Positions 23,730 to 36,297 of a stretch of DNA of 64,000 nucleotides are shown here, in pieces. Position numbers and translations under genes: made by a program. The first letter of the stretch is position 1. Every line of letters begins with the position of its first letter. The notes below the pieces were generated by a model, which saw nothing but the letters and a program-made list of their open reading frames with translations, had not been told where the DNA came from and did not search any database. This DNA is from Bathynomus jamesi (lineage: Eukaryota > Arthropoda > Malacostraca > Isopoda > Cirolanidae): positions 578,001-642,000 of the forward strand of contig JAJOZX010001870.1 of assembly GCA_023014485.1 (NCBI GenBank), given 5' to 3'.

Positions 23730-26700
23730 GTAGCACGAAGTAATTTAGTTAAGAATGCACGGAACACTTTTTTTTTTTTGTAAACACCAACGAAAACCAC
23801 TTATTCAATTGATAACACTTGACACTCGATAAAACACGCCTGTTCACAAGGAAAGACTGATCACATCTGAGAAAGAGCATATTTCACAAAAGCATCTGAA
23901 TAAAGACTAACTTTCAATCGGACTCTGCAGATCAATACAGAGATGAGTATATAAGAGATGCTTTTATAAACGGTTTGAATACTCCTTTCATTAGGCAACG
24001 ATTGCTTGAAAACAAAACTCTCAGTTTACATATCGCTTTTGATCAAGCTCGCAGCCTTGAATTGGCTCAGATTCAGTCTGATATTTATATACGTTCTAAT
24101 GCTCCTCTAAATTCAGTTAGTTGTGAAACTGAAACAATTACAATAGAAAAACATGAGGCTAAACAAGGTGCTAATGAAATTCTTTGCCAAAAGTCTTCTA
24201 CTGCTGCAGCAAGGTCTCGTAAATGTTTCCTTTGTGGGAGTGCATCCGCGAGCTAAATGTCCTGTAAGAGATAATTTTTATAAATGTGATATTAAAGGCC
24301 ATTTTGCTAGAGTTTGTCGCTCTAATTCAAAAGCTTCTGCTTCTGTTATACTTTAGCTTCTCTGTCAGGCTCTATTTCTCTTTCTTTGAAAGAGGCAACT
24401 CTTACTATTTTAGCTAATGGTCTATCTCTGAAGGCGCTAGTGGATACAGATAGTACCGAAAATTTATATGATATAAATATTGTAAAAGAAAACAAATGGA
24501 AGGTATATCCTCGTAAAAGTCAAGTGTCAATGGCTAATACTTCTCATGTAACTAAAGTTGATGGATTTTGTTGTGTAGATTTGACTTTCAAGGATCGTAC
24601 CTATAAAAATGTTAAGTTATCACTTCTGCCTAATCTATGTACTAATGTTATCCTTGGCCATGATTTTTTGTCTAGACATGAATCAGTTGAGATACTTTTT
24701 GGGGGAAGAGAACCTTCCTTAACCCTTTGAGGACCAAGGGACATATTTGTCCCAACAGAAATAATACTATAAATTGTACAATGATGCAACGTTTCTTCAA
24801 ATACATCTACATGTTCATATAGGTATCGTTTAGTTGTCGGAAAATTAACCCAAAAATGGGTCATTTAAGTGACTATAGTTACTAACATATCTAATTGTAA
24901 ATAACAATAAAACTTACACTTTTAATTTCAAAGAAACGTATACCGGTCGTCAAATGGTTAACTGTGTGTAACCTTGCAGCAGCCGAGGTGGAACCTCCGT
25001 CTTTATTTAATAATTTAAGTCCTGAATGCAAACCCATTGCTGTTAAATCACGCCGATATTGTCAGGCAGATGAGTTTTATTTCGTCCGAAGTAGATCGCC
25101 TTCTTAAGGAAGGCATTATCGAACCTAGTCAAAGTCCTTGGTGGGCACAAGTTTTAGTGGTAGCCAATGAATCTCATAAAAAAACGCCTAGTTATCGATT
25201 ATTCTCAAACAGTAAATAGATACACGCAGTTGGACGCTTACCCTCTGCCTAATATAAATGAAATGGTGGGCGAAATTGCAAATATAGTATCTTTAGTACA
25301 ATAGATTTTAAGAGCGCCTATCATTTGATCCCTATTAGGGAGGAGTAGGGCCGGATTAAGCCTAGTTGGCCTGGTAGGCTAATCGTAAAGTGGCCTGTCA
25401 TGTCTAGGCTCACGCTAACATCTGTCTAGACACTCAGGTTTAGTAATTCTACAAAATAACCTATGGTATGTACACTCAGTATTGGCAGCTACAACACTTG
25501 TTCACAACATAGTATTGTTCAAGAAAAGACAATGAAACGAACAAATTTACTACTGTAGTCTGTACTGTACATGTGAGACAAAACCTTTGGATATACTTTG
25601 GTTCAAAAGATTATATAAAACATAAAAGGGGAAGGGATTGCCCATTGTGAATAAAAAACGTCCGAAAAGATGTTTCAAACACCTTTTCTTTTTTTGCTGG
25701 CATGTGCAAGATGTGTTCCGAAAAAGTGGCCTGGTACATTCGTGGCCTGGTAGGCTATAGCCTACTTCAGCCTATTGGTTAATCCGGCCCTGAGGAGGAG
25801 GATAGGCCATACACTGCTTTCGAAGCCTGTGGCCAGCTGTTTCATTTAGATAGAATTCCGTTTGGTGTAGAAACGGCGTAGCCTGTTTTCAGAGAGTAAC
25901 CGATGACATAATTCGTGAAGAGGGTTTAAAGTATACTTTCATTTATGTGGACGCTATCACTGTATGTGGACACGATCAGAAGGAGCATGATGATAATTTG
26001 ACAATTTTCAAATGGTGTAAAAAAGTACAATCTTCATATTAACGAAAATAAGAGTTCTACATCTAAGTCATCTATAGACTTACTAGGTAGGTTATAGAAT
26101 AAGTAATGGTTCTTTAATGTCTGATCCTGAGAGGTTAAAACCACTGCTCGAAATGCCCCTTCCTAATAATGCTAAAGACATGCGCCGAGTAATGGGTATG
26201 TTTGCCACTATCTAAATGGATCGGAAAATTTTCCGAGAAAGTACGACCTTTGGTTGAAAATAAAACATACCCTCTCCCTCTTAACGTAATAATGCTTTCG
26301 AAAATCTTAAAAGTGATATTGCTAATTCTGTTGTTGTTGCTGTTGATGATAATATTCCTTTTGTAGTAGAGACTGATGCGCCTGATTACGCAATAGCTGC
26401 TCAACTTGTCAAGCTGGACGTTCAGTCGCCTTTTTCGCCCGTACTCTGTCGCCCTCTGAAAGAAATCATTCCTCTATAGAAAAAGAAGCATACGCCATTG
26501 TTGAATCTATCCGAAAATGGCGGCATTACCTGCATGGTAAACACTTTAAACTAGTAACGGATCAAAGGTCAGTAGCGTTTTGTTTGACACTAAGCATAAA
26601 AGAAAAATTAAGAACGAGAAAATCATGAGATGGAGAGTGGAGACTTGAATTATCAAGTTTCAGTTATGACACTGTATAGTATATCGGCCCGGAAGAGAAA

Positions 26701-27160
26701 ATATAGCTCCAGATACGCTTTCTCGCGCATTTATAGCATCTATTAATAAACATCATTTAGAAGAGTTACACATTGCCTTGTGCCATCCCGGAGTAACTAG
26801 AACTAGAATGTGGCAATTTGTTAGAAGCCGGAGCCTCCCATATTCAATTGAAGATGTAAAAAACGTTATTTCAAAATGCACTGTATGCTCCCAGTGTAAA
26901 CCGAAGTATTTAAATAGGAAGCAAGGTTAGTTAATAAAAGCTACACAGCCTTTCGAAAGATTAAATATTGACTTTAAAGGTCCTTTGCCTTCCAATTCCC
27001 GTATTCGTTATCTGCTAACGATAGTAGAAGAATTTTCGAGGCTTCCTTTCGCGTTTCTATGTGCGGACACTTCTGCTGAAACTGTAGTTGATTGTCTTAG
27101 TCAACTTTTACTATCTTTGGTGCACCCGCGTATGTGCACTCAGAGGTTCCTCCTTTATGT
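23730..27160 (+). repeat. Array unit 7 (3431 bp)
   Basis: piggyBac-type MITE 24723-24957, hAT-type MITE 25346-25792 with the extra TGTAC near 25,562. Few private changes: a lost A near 24,347, an altered AATTTATATG near 24,463 in the protease, one extra A near 25,178 and a lost base near 26,579. Confidence 0.93.
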
Positions 27161-30100
27161 GTAGCACGAAGTAATTTAGTTAAGAATGCACGGAACACTT
27201 TTTTTTTTTTTGTAAACACCAACGAAAACCACTTATTCAATTGATAACACTTGACACTCGATAAAACACGCCTGTTCACAAGGAAAGACTGATCACATCT
27301 GAGAAAGAGCATATTTCACAAAAGCATCTGAATAAGACTAACTTTCAATCGGACTCTGCAGATCAATACAGAGATGAGTATATAAGAGATGCTTTTATAA
27401 ACGGTTTGAATACTCCTTTCATTAGGCAACGATTGCTTGAAAACAAACTCTCAGTTTACATATCGCTTTTGATCAAGCTCGCAGCCTTGAATTGGCTCAG
27501 ATTCAGTCTGATATTTATATCGTTCTAATGCTCCTCTAAATTCAGTTAGTTTGTGAAACTGAAACAATTACAATAGAAAAACATGAGGCTAAACAAGGTG
27601 CTAATGAAATTCTTTGCCAAAAGTCTTCTACTGCTGCAGCAAGGTCTCGTAAATGTTTCCTTTGTGGGAGTGCATCCGCGAGCTAAATGTCCTGTAAGAG
27701 ATAATTTTTATAAATGTGATATTAAAGGCCATTTTGCTAGAGTTTGTCGCTCTAATTCAAAGCTTCTGCTTCTGTTAATACTTTAGCTTCTCTGTCAGGC
27801 TCTATTTCTCTTTCTTTGAAAGAGGCAACTCTTACTATTTTAGCTAATGGTCTATCTCTGAAGGCGCTAGTGGATACAGATAGTACCGAAAATTTTATTG
27901 ATATAAATATTGTAAAAGAAACAATGGAAGGTATATCCTCGTAAAAGTCAAGTGTCAATGGCTAATACTTCTCATGTAACTAAAGTTGATGGATTTTGTT
28001 GTGTAGATTTGACTTTCAAGGATCGTACCTATAAAAATGTTAAGTTATCACTTCTGCCTAATCTATGTACTAATGTTATCCTTGGCCATGATTTTTTGTC
28101 TAGACATGAATCAGTTGAGATACTTTTTGGGGAAGAGAACCTTCCTTAACCCTTTGAGGACCAAGGGACATATTTGTCCCAACAGAAATAATACTATAAA
28201 TTGTACAATGATGCAACGTTTCTTCAAATACATCTACATGTTCATATAGGTATCGTTTAGTTGTCGGAAAATTAACCCAAAAATGGGTCATTTAAGTGAC
28301 TATAGTTACTAACATATCTAATTGTAAATAACAATAAAACTTACACTTTTAATTTCAAAGAAACGTATACCGGTCGTCAAATGGTTAACTGTGTGTATCC
28401 TTAACCTTGCAGCAGCCGAGGTGGAACCTCCGTCTTTATTTAATAATTTAAGTCCTGAATGCAAACCCATTGCTGTTAAATCACGCCGATATTGTCAGGC
28501 AGATGAGTTTTTTTCGTCCGAAGTAGATCGCCTTCTTAAGGAAGGCATTATCGAACCTAGTCAAAGTCCTTGGTGGGCACAAGTTTTAGTGGTAGCCAAT
28601 GAATCTCATAAAAAACGCCTAGTTATCGATTATTCTCAAACAGTAAATAGATACACGCAGTTGGACGCTTACCCTCTGCCTAATATAAATGAAATGGTGG
28701 GCGAAATTGCAAAATATAGTATCTTTAGTACAATAGATTTTAAGAGCGCCTATCATTTGATCCCTATTAGGGAGGAGTAGGGCCGGATTAAGCCCTAGTT
28801 GGCCTGGTAGGCTAATCGTAAAAGTGGCCTGTCATGTCTAGGCTCACGCTAACATCTGTCTAGACACTCAGGTTTAGTAATTCTACAAAATAACCTATGG
28901 TATGTACACTCAGTATTGGCAGCTACAACACTTGTTCACAACATAGTATTGTTCAAGAAAAGACAATGAAACGAACAAATTTACTACTGTAGTCTGTACT
29001 GTACATGTGAGACAAAACCTTTGGATATACTTTGGTTCAAAAGATTATATAAAACATAAAAGGGGAAGGGATTGCCCATTGTGAATAAAAAACGTCCGAA
29101 AAGATGTTTCAAACACCTTTTCTTTTTTTGCTGGCATGTGCAAGATGTGTTCCGAAAAAGTGGCCTGGTACATTCGTGGCCTGGTAGGCTATAGCCTACT
29201 TCAGCCTATTGGTTAATCCGGCCCTGAGGAGGAGGATAGGCCATACACTGCTTTCGAAGCCTGTGGCCAGCTGTTTCATTTAGATAGAATTCCGTTTGGT
29301 GTAAGAAACGGCGTAGCCTGTTTTCAGAGAGTAACCGATGACATAATTCGTGAAGAGGGTTTAAAGTATACTTTCATTTATGTGGACGCTATCACTGTAT
29401 GTGGACACGATCAGAAGGAGCATGATGATAATTTGACAATTTTCAAATGGTGTAAAAAAGTACAATCTTCATATTAACGAAAATAAGAGTTCTACATCTA
29501 AGTCATCTATAGACTTACTAGGTAGGTTATAGAATAAGTAATGGTTCTTTAATGTCTGATCCTGAGAGGTTAAAACCACTGCTCGAAATGCCCTTCCTAA
29601 TAATGCTAAAGACATGCGCCGAGTAATGGGTATGTTTGCCCACTATCTAAATGGATCGGAAAATTTTCCGAGAAAGTACGACCTTTGGTTGAAAATAAAA
29701 CATACCCTCTCCCTCTTAACGTAATAATGCTTTCGAAAATCTTAAAAGTGATATTGCTAATTCTGTTGTTGTTGCTGTTGATGATAATATTCCTTTTGTA
29801 GTAGAGACTGATGCGCCTGATTACGCAATAGCTGCTCAACTTTGTCAAGCTGGACTTCAGTCGCCTTTTTCGCCCGTACTCTGTCGCCCTCTGAAAGAAA
29901 TCATTCCTCTATAGAAAAAGAAGCATACGCCATTGTTGAATCTATCCGAAAATGGCGGCATTACCTGCATGGTAAACACTTTAAACTAGTAACGGATCAA
30001 AGGTCAGTAGCGTTTATGTTTGACACTAAGCATAAAAGAAAAATTAAGAACGAGAAAATCATGAGATGGAGAGTGGAGACTTGAATTATCAAGTTTCAGT

Positions 30101-30595
30101 TATGACACTGTATAGTATATCGGCCCGAAGAGAAAATATAGCTCCAGATACGCTTTCTCGCGCATTTATAGCATCTATTAATAAACATCATTTAGAAGAG
30201 TTACACATTGCCTTGTGCCATCCCGGAGTAACTAGAACTAGAATGTGGCAATTTGTTAGAAGCCGGAGCCTCCCATATTCAATTGAAGATGTAAAAAACG
30301 TTATTTCAAAATGCACTGTATGCTCCCAGTGTAAACCGAAGTATTTAAATAGGAAGCAAGGTTAGTTAATAAAAGCTACACAGCCTTTCGAAAGATTAAA
30401 TATTGACTTTAAAGGTCCTTTGCCTTCCAATTCCGTATTCGTTATCTGCTAACGATAGTAGAAGAATTTTCGAGGCTTCCTTTCGCGTTTCTATGTGCGG
30501 ACACTTCTGCTGAAACTGTAGTTGATTGTCTTAGTCAACTTTTTACTATCTTTGGTGCACCCGCGTATGTGCACTCAGAGGTTCCTCCTTTATGT
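27161..30595 (+). repeat. Array unit 8 (3435 bp)
   Basis: piggyBac-type MITE 28150-28384, hAT-type MITE 28778-29226 with the extra TGTAC near 28,998. It is the longest unit because of a private insertion of about 8 bp (GTATCCTTAACC) near 28,396, just right of the piggyBac-type MITE. A lost A near 28,511 opens the RT front half into one frame, 28,391-28,780. Confidence 0.93.
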
Positions 30596-33500
30596 GTAGC
30601 ACGAAGTAATTTAGTTAAGAATGCACGGAACACTTTTTTTTTTTTGTAAACACCACGAAAACCACTTATTCAATTGATAACACTTGACACTCGATAAAAC
30701 ACGCCTGTTCACAAGGAAAGACTGATCACATCTGAGAAAGAGCATATTTCACAAAAGCATCTGAATAAAGACTAACTTTCAATCGGACTCTGCAGATCAA
30801 TACAGAGATGAGTATATAGAGATGCTTTTATAAACGGTTTGAATACTCCTTTCATTAGGCAACGATTGCTTGAAAACAAAACTCTCAGTTTACATATCGC
30901 TTTTTGATCAAGCTCGCAGCCTTGAATTGGCTCAGATTCAGTCTGATATTTATACGTTCTAATGCTCCTCTAAATTCAGTTAGTTGTGAAACTGAAACAA
31001 TTACAATAGAAAAACATGAGGCTAAACAAGGTGCTAATGAAATTCTTTGCCAAAAGTCTTCTACTGCTGCAGCAAGGTCTCGTAAATGTTTCCTTTGTGG
31101 GAGTGCATCCGCGAGCTAAATGTCCTGTAAGAGATAATTTTTATAAATGTGATATTAAAGGCCATTTTGCTAGAGTTTGTCGCTCTAATTCAAAAGCTTC
31201 TGCTTCTGTTAATACTTTAGCTTCTCTGTCAGGCTCTATTTCTCTTTCTTTGAAAGAGGCAACTCTTACTATTTTAGCTAATGGTCTATCTCTGAAGGCG
31301 CTAGTGGATACAGATAGTACCGAAAATTTTATTGATATAAATATTGTAAAAGAAAACAAATGGAAGGTATATCCTCGTAAAAGTCAAGTGTCAATGGCTA
31401 ATACTTCTCATGTAACTAAAGTTGATGGATTTTGTTGTGTAGATTTGACTTTCAAGGATCGTACCTATAAAAATGTTAAGTTATCACTTCTGCCTAATCT
31501 ATGTACTAATGTTATCCTTGGCCATGATTTTTTGTCTAGACATGAATCAGTTGAGATACTTTTTGGGGGAAGAGAACCTTCCTTAACCCTTTGAGGACCA
31601 AGGGACATATTTGTCCCAACAGAAATAATACTATAAATTGTACAATGATGCAACGTTTCTTCAAATACATCTACATGTTCATATAGGTATCGTTTAGTTG
31701 TCGGAAAATTAACCCAAAAATGGGTCATTTAAGTGACTATAGTTACTAACATATCTAATTGTAAATAACAATAAAACTTACACTTTTAATTTCAAAGAAA
31801 CGTATACCGGTCGTCAAATGGTTAACTGTGTGTAACCTTGCAGCAGCCGAGGTGGAACCTCCGTCTTTATTTAATAATTTAAGTCCTGAATGCAAACCCA
31901 TTGCTGTTAAATCACGCCGATATTGTCAGGCAGATGAGTTTTATTTCGTCCGAAGTAGATCGCCTTCTTAAGGAAGGCATTATCGAACCTAGTCAAAGTC
32001 CTTGGTGGGCACAAGTTTTAGTGGTAGCCAATGAATCTCATAAAAAACGCCTAGTTATCGATTATTCTCAAACAGTAAATAGATACACGCAGTTGGACGC
32101 TTACCCTCTGCCTAATATAAATGAAATGGTGGGCGAAATTGCAAAATATAGTATCTTTAGTACAATAGATTTTAAGAGCGCCTATCATTTGATCCCTATT
32201 AGGGAGGAGTAGGGCCGGATTAAGCCCTAGTTGGCCTGGTAGGCTAATCGTAAAAGTGGCCTGTCATGTCTAGGCTCACGCTAACATCTGTCTAGACACT
32301 CAGGTTTAGTAATTCTACAAAATAACCTATGGTATGTACACTCAGTATTGGCAGCTACAACACTTGTTCACAACATAGTATTGTTCAAGAAAAGACAATG
32401 AAACGAACAAATTTACTACTGTAGTCTGTACATGTGAGACAAAACCTTTGGATATACTTTGGTTCAAAAGATTATATAAAACATAAAAGGGGAAGGGATT
32501 GCCCATTGTGAATAAAAAACGTCCGAAAAGATGTTTCAAACACCTTTTCTTTTTTTGCTGGCATGTGCAAGATGTGTTCCGAAAAAGTGGCCTGGTACAT
32601 TCGTGGCCTGGTAGGCTATAGCCTACTTCAGCCTATTGGTTAATCCGGCCCTGAGGAGGAGGATAGGCCATACACTGCTTTCGAAGCCTGTGGCCAGCTG
32701 TTTCATTTAGATAGAATTCCGTTTGGTGTAAGAAACGGCGTAGCCTGTTTTCAGAGAGTAACCGATGACATAATTCGTGAAGAGGGTTTAAAGTATACTT
32801 TCATTTATGTGGACGCTATCACTGTATGTGGACACGATCAGAAGGAGCATGATGATAATTTGACAATTTTCAAATGGTGTAAAAAAGTACAATCTTCATA
32901 TTAACGAAAATAAGAGTTCTACATCTAAGTCATCTATAGACTTACTAGGTAGGTTATAGAATAAGTAATGGTTCTTTAATGTCTGATCCTGAGAGGTTAA
33001 AACCACTGCTCGAAATGCCCCTTCCTAATAATGCTAAAGACATGCGCCGAGTAATGGGTATGTTTGCCCACTATCTAAATGGATCGGAAAATTTTCCGAG
33101 AAAGTACGACCTTTGGTTGAAAATAAAACATACCCTCTCCCTCTTAACGTAATAATGCTTTCGAAAATCTTAAAAGTGATATTGCTAATTCTGTTGTTGT
33201 TGCTGTTGATGATAATATTCCTTTTGTAGTAGAACTGATGCGCCTGATTACGCAATAGCTGCTCAACTTTGTCAAGCTGGACGTTCAGTCGCCTTTTTCG
33301 CCCGTACTCTGTCGCCCTCTGAAAGAAATCATTCCTCTATAGAAAAAGAAGCATACGCCATTGTTGAATCTATCCGAAAATGGCGGCATTACCTGCATGG
33401 TAAACACTTTAAACTAGTAACGGATCAAAGGTCAGTAGCGTTTATGTTTGACACTAAGCATAAAAGAAAAATTAAGAACGAGAAAATCATGAGATGGAGA

Positions 33501-34025
33501 GTGGAGACTTGAATTATCAAGTTTCAGTTATGACACTGTATAGTATATCGGCCCGGAAGAGAAAATATAGCTCCAGATACGCTTTCTCGCGCATTTATAG
33601 CATCTATTAATAAACATCATTTAGAAGAGTTACACATTGCCTTGTGCCATCCCGGAGTAACTAGAACTAGAATGTGGCAATTTGTTAGAAGCCGGAGCCT
33701 CCCATATTCAATTGAAGATGTAAAAAACGTTATTTCAAAATGCACTGTATGCTCCCAGTGTAAACCGAAGTATTTAAATAGGAAGCAAGGTTAGTTAATA
33801 AAAGCTACACAGCCTTTCGAAAGATTAAATATTGACTTTAAAGGTCCTTTGCCTTCCAATTCCCGTATTCGTTATCTGCTAACGATAGTAGAAGAATTTT
33901 CGAGGCTTCCTTTCGCGTTTCTATGTGCGGACACTTCTGCTGAAACTGTAGTTGATTGTCTTAGTCAACTTTTTACTATCTTTGGTGCACCCGCGTATGT
34001 GCACTCAGAGGTTCCTCCTTTATGT
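30596..34025 (+). repeat. Array unit 9 (3430 bp), contiguous with native integrase
   Basis: piggyBac-type MITE 31587-31821, hAT-type MITE 32210-32653. It lacks the extra TGTAC (like units 1, 2 and 4) and shares the GA deletion near 33,231 with unit 6. Its knuckle-protease frame (31,016-31,594) is open through the MITE edge. At 34,026 it does not restart but runs into integrase sequence found nowhere else in the array, so this unit holds the original 3' junction. Confidence 0.93.
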
Positions 34026-34743
34026 CGTATACACTTAAACAGTTTTTTAACTCGTGCGGAGTGGCCACTAGTAGAACGACCCCATATAATCCCCAGGGAA
34101 ATGGTTTAGTTGAGAGATATAACGGAATTATATGGAAAGAGTAAATTTAGCTTTGGTTTCGAGAAAATTCCTTGTTGGCTGTTGGGAAACGGTTTTGCTC
34201 AATGTATTACACAGCGTACGATCTCTCTTATGTACTTCTGCAAACTGCACCCCTCATGAGAGATTATTTAATTATCAGCGTCGATCTACAAATGGCCATT
34301 CTATACCTACGTGGCTTACTGCCCTGGGTAAAGTATTACTAAAAAATTATACACGTCAGTCTAAATATAAGCTTCTGGTTGAAGAAGTAGAACTCATTGA
34401 GGCTAATTCCGAATATGTTCAGGTTCTTCTCCCGGGAGGCCGAGAGACTATTGTCTCGCTTAAGCACCTCGCCTCTGCTAGGGAATCAACTCGAGAATAT
34501 GAAAATACTAACGAAACACTTCCTGATGGTGTGTTAAACAACCATCCTCCATCACCTACCATCCTCCTCTCAAATCCGTCACCCACCATCGCTCCCTCCA
34601 ATCCCTCGCCAGTCAACGTTCCTCAGACTTCAGTAGATGATGATAATCAAAATACAGAGGCCCCTATAACTGAAGTATGGCGATCAGGGCGTACTTGGCG
34701 TCCGCCTAGTTATTTTAAGGACTATATTGTTCAATCTAAGTAG
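34026..34743 (+). pseudogene. pol: Gypsy integrase, rest of core and C-terminal domain
   Basis: Downstream of unit 9, NPQGNGLVERYNG carries the catalytic Glu of the DDE core. A frameshift near 34,130 leads into the frame 34,132-34,743, with HSVRSLLCTS, TPHERLF and then a chromodomain-free C-terminal region ending WRSGRTWRPPSYFKDYI, a tail common to this gypsy lineage. Around residues 125-165 there is a Pro/Ser-rich repeat (SNPSPTIxPSN). Because the array duplicated only sequence to the left, this is the single copy of the 3' end of pol. Confidence 0.82.
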
Positions 34744-35040
34744 TAGGGAAAAATGTAATATTATTTTGCAGGTTTATGATGACTTTATTAGAATGTTATA
34801 CCTAAGTAAAATCATTTGTGTTTATATTCAATTCGATTAAACTGATGAGATGTGATATACTTTATTATATCAAGGTAATGATATTTTCTTTGATGTAATT
34901 AATCCTAATCTGTAGTATAAACAATTCATATAAATGTCCTACTTTTACTATATCTATATTATTATTATTATGATAACTTGTCATTGATTATATATTTTTG
35001 TGTACCATAACTATATTATTGTTATTTGTATTAACAGGAA
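34742..35040 (+). other. Possible polypurine tract and 3' LTR remnant of the gypsy element
   Basis: Directly after the pol stop comes AGTAGGGAAAAA followed by TGTAATATT at 34,754. A purine tract followed by TG is how a gypsy 3' LTR begins. The next ~290 bp are AT-rich and non-coding. No second copy of this sequence exists in the window (the 5' LTR is missing), so neither the LTR nor its end can be confirmed. Confidence 0.3.
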
Positions 35041-35249
35041 TGTTGTTCAATTAAGTTCCTAAGAAAAGGAAAGCGTTTCATTTCATTTACTTCAAGAAAA
35101 ATATAATAAACCACCACCAAATGTAACCACTCTTCGATACTGGAAACTCAAACTTTTGGAAATAGGAAGGCCTAGTAAAAGATCGTCCAAGAAGGGGAAG
35201 GTCAGTAATGGCGACAGGAGACAACAACAAAGAAAATGTCCTCGCCAGT

Positions 35250-35257
35250 TTTCAAGT
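35250..35257. repeat. 8-bp TSD (left) of the hAT MITE
   Basis: TTTCAAGT, repeated exactly at 35,494-35,501 on the other side of the insertion in the mariner transposase. Confidence 0.85.
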
Positions 35258-35373
35258 TAGGGTGGCCAGACGTCCGCCTTTAGACGGACAGTCCGCCTTT
35301 TGAGCACTCTGTCCTTAGGGTGGCCATTTCCAAATTTCCAAAAAGTAGGACACTGCGTATGTGGCCGTACATT

Positions 35374-35445
<72 letters not shown>

Positions 35446-35493
35446 GTTAACGTACGGCCACATACGCAGTGTCCTCCTTAAATGGCCACCCTA
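35258..35493. mobile_element. hAT-type MITE with AT-microsatellite core
   Basis: Ends are TAGGGTGGCC and GGCCACCCTA, flanked by a perfect 8-bp TSD. A second, longer match to the right end starts inside the element at about 35,318 (AGGGTGGCCATTT..GGACACTGCGTATGTGGCCGTAC), so the right ~175 bp form a near-perfect hairpin around an (AT)n core. The first ~60 bp (GTCCGCC repeats) lie outside that hairpin. This suggests a composite of two related ends, or an internal deletion product. It has no coding capacity. Confidence 0.85.
35377..35445. repeat. (AT)n microsatellite
   Basis: About 69 bp of alternating AT with one break (TAATATA near 35,422). It forms the loop of the hairpin MITE. The Tyr-Ile repeat reading frames across it are artefacts. 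Confidence 0.95.
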
Positions 35494-36297
35494 TTTCAAG
35501 TCGATCCAACAACTTGAACGAGAAAAGTCGCAGAAGAACTGGGTATTTCTGAATTTTCAGAGCAAAAATATTGAAATCACAGGGGTACCACGATTACAAA
35601 CCCATTTACTCTCAGCTCATATACGATGATGATTCTAAGAGAAGGATGCAGTTTGCTGAAACAATGAGAGAAAAGTTCAACAGTGATCCAGATTTCCTTC
35701 GAAAGATCTAATTTTCAGATGAATGTGTCTTCGGTTTAACGAGTAAAGGAAACAAACACAACTTTCACTACTGAGCGAAAAAAAATCGCAAAATACGATT
35801 GGGTAAACCCATTAAAACAGCTACACTAACAGTTTGGACGTGCATTGATTATTCAGAACTTGTTTCCTTTGACATATTGAGAGATATGATGGATGGAAAA
35901 CGCTATTGCCAGATATTGAGAGACAGTTTTGCCACAGTTTACTAATGGCTTTGGCAGGAATTGGCTTTATGAACATGATGGAGCGCCACCACATACTCTG
36001 CAGCTGCCCGTGATATTCTGGATACCAACTTTGAAGGAAGATGGCTTGGGTGGCGGGGTCCCATCGAGTGGTCAGCCAGATCATCTGATTTAACCCCATG
36101 TGATTTCTGACTTTTGGCTTATTTGTGTAAAAAACTCTACACTCCTGGTTTCATCTATCCAAATGTGAATGCCCTTGGCTGAAGAATAGATTAAGAACTG
36201 AAAAAGATCCCACTTGATATGCTCAGAAGAACAATGAAGAATTTACAGAGAATCCACAAATGTATCGTAGCGGATGGAGAATTCTTTGAAGATTAAA

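Larger units (their letters stand above)
3166..34025 (+). repeat. Macrosatellite: nine tandem copies of a ~3.43-kb gypsy-derived unit
   Basis: The same sequence recurs head to tail with junctions ending ..CTCCTTTATGT and starting GTAGCACGAAG at 6596/6597, 10024/10025, 13454/13455, 16878/16879, 20302/20303, 23729/23730, 27160/27161 and 30595/30596. Unit lengths are 3431, 3428, 3430, 3424, 3424, 3427, 3431, 3435 and 3430 bp. Copies differ almost only by one-base indels and rare substitutions. The first unit abuts LINE leader sequence and the last continues into native integrase sequence at 34,026. So the starting event was a tandem duplication with one breakpoint in the LINE leader and one in the gypsy integrase, with no microhomology visible at the junction. 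Confidence 0.95.
35050..36297 (+). pseudogene. Tc1/mariner-superfamily transposase, decayed and interrupted
   Basis: The plus strand shows, across several frames, TTLRYWKLKLLEIGRPSK (helix-turn-helix region), FSDECVFGL with the first catalytic Asp, HDGAPPH with the second, and PIEWSARSSDLTPCDF with the third. About 36 residues separate the last two, suggesting a D,D,~37D-type enzyme. In-frame stops (e.g. near 35,710 and 35,944), one-base slips and a 236-bp hAT MITE at 35,258-35,493 destroy the frame. Coding sequence resumes in phase after the MITE. The right end CTTTTCTCCCACCCTG at 36,425-36,440 looks like its terminal inverted repeat. The left end is not visible. Confidence 0.75.

Noticed and set aside
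3166..34025. Regular repeats as a CRISPR array
   Set aside because: Unit length is 3.43 kb with retrotransposon coding content and no spacers. The organism is eukaryotic.
34835..34875. CTGATGAG as a hammerhead ribozyme core
   Set aside because: No GAAA core strand or pairing stems were found at suitable distance.
35300..35629. 109-codon frame with a long Ile-Tyr repeat
   Set aside because: It is translation of the (AT)n microsatellite and the hairpin arms of the MITE.
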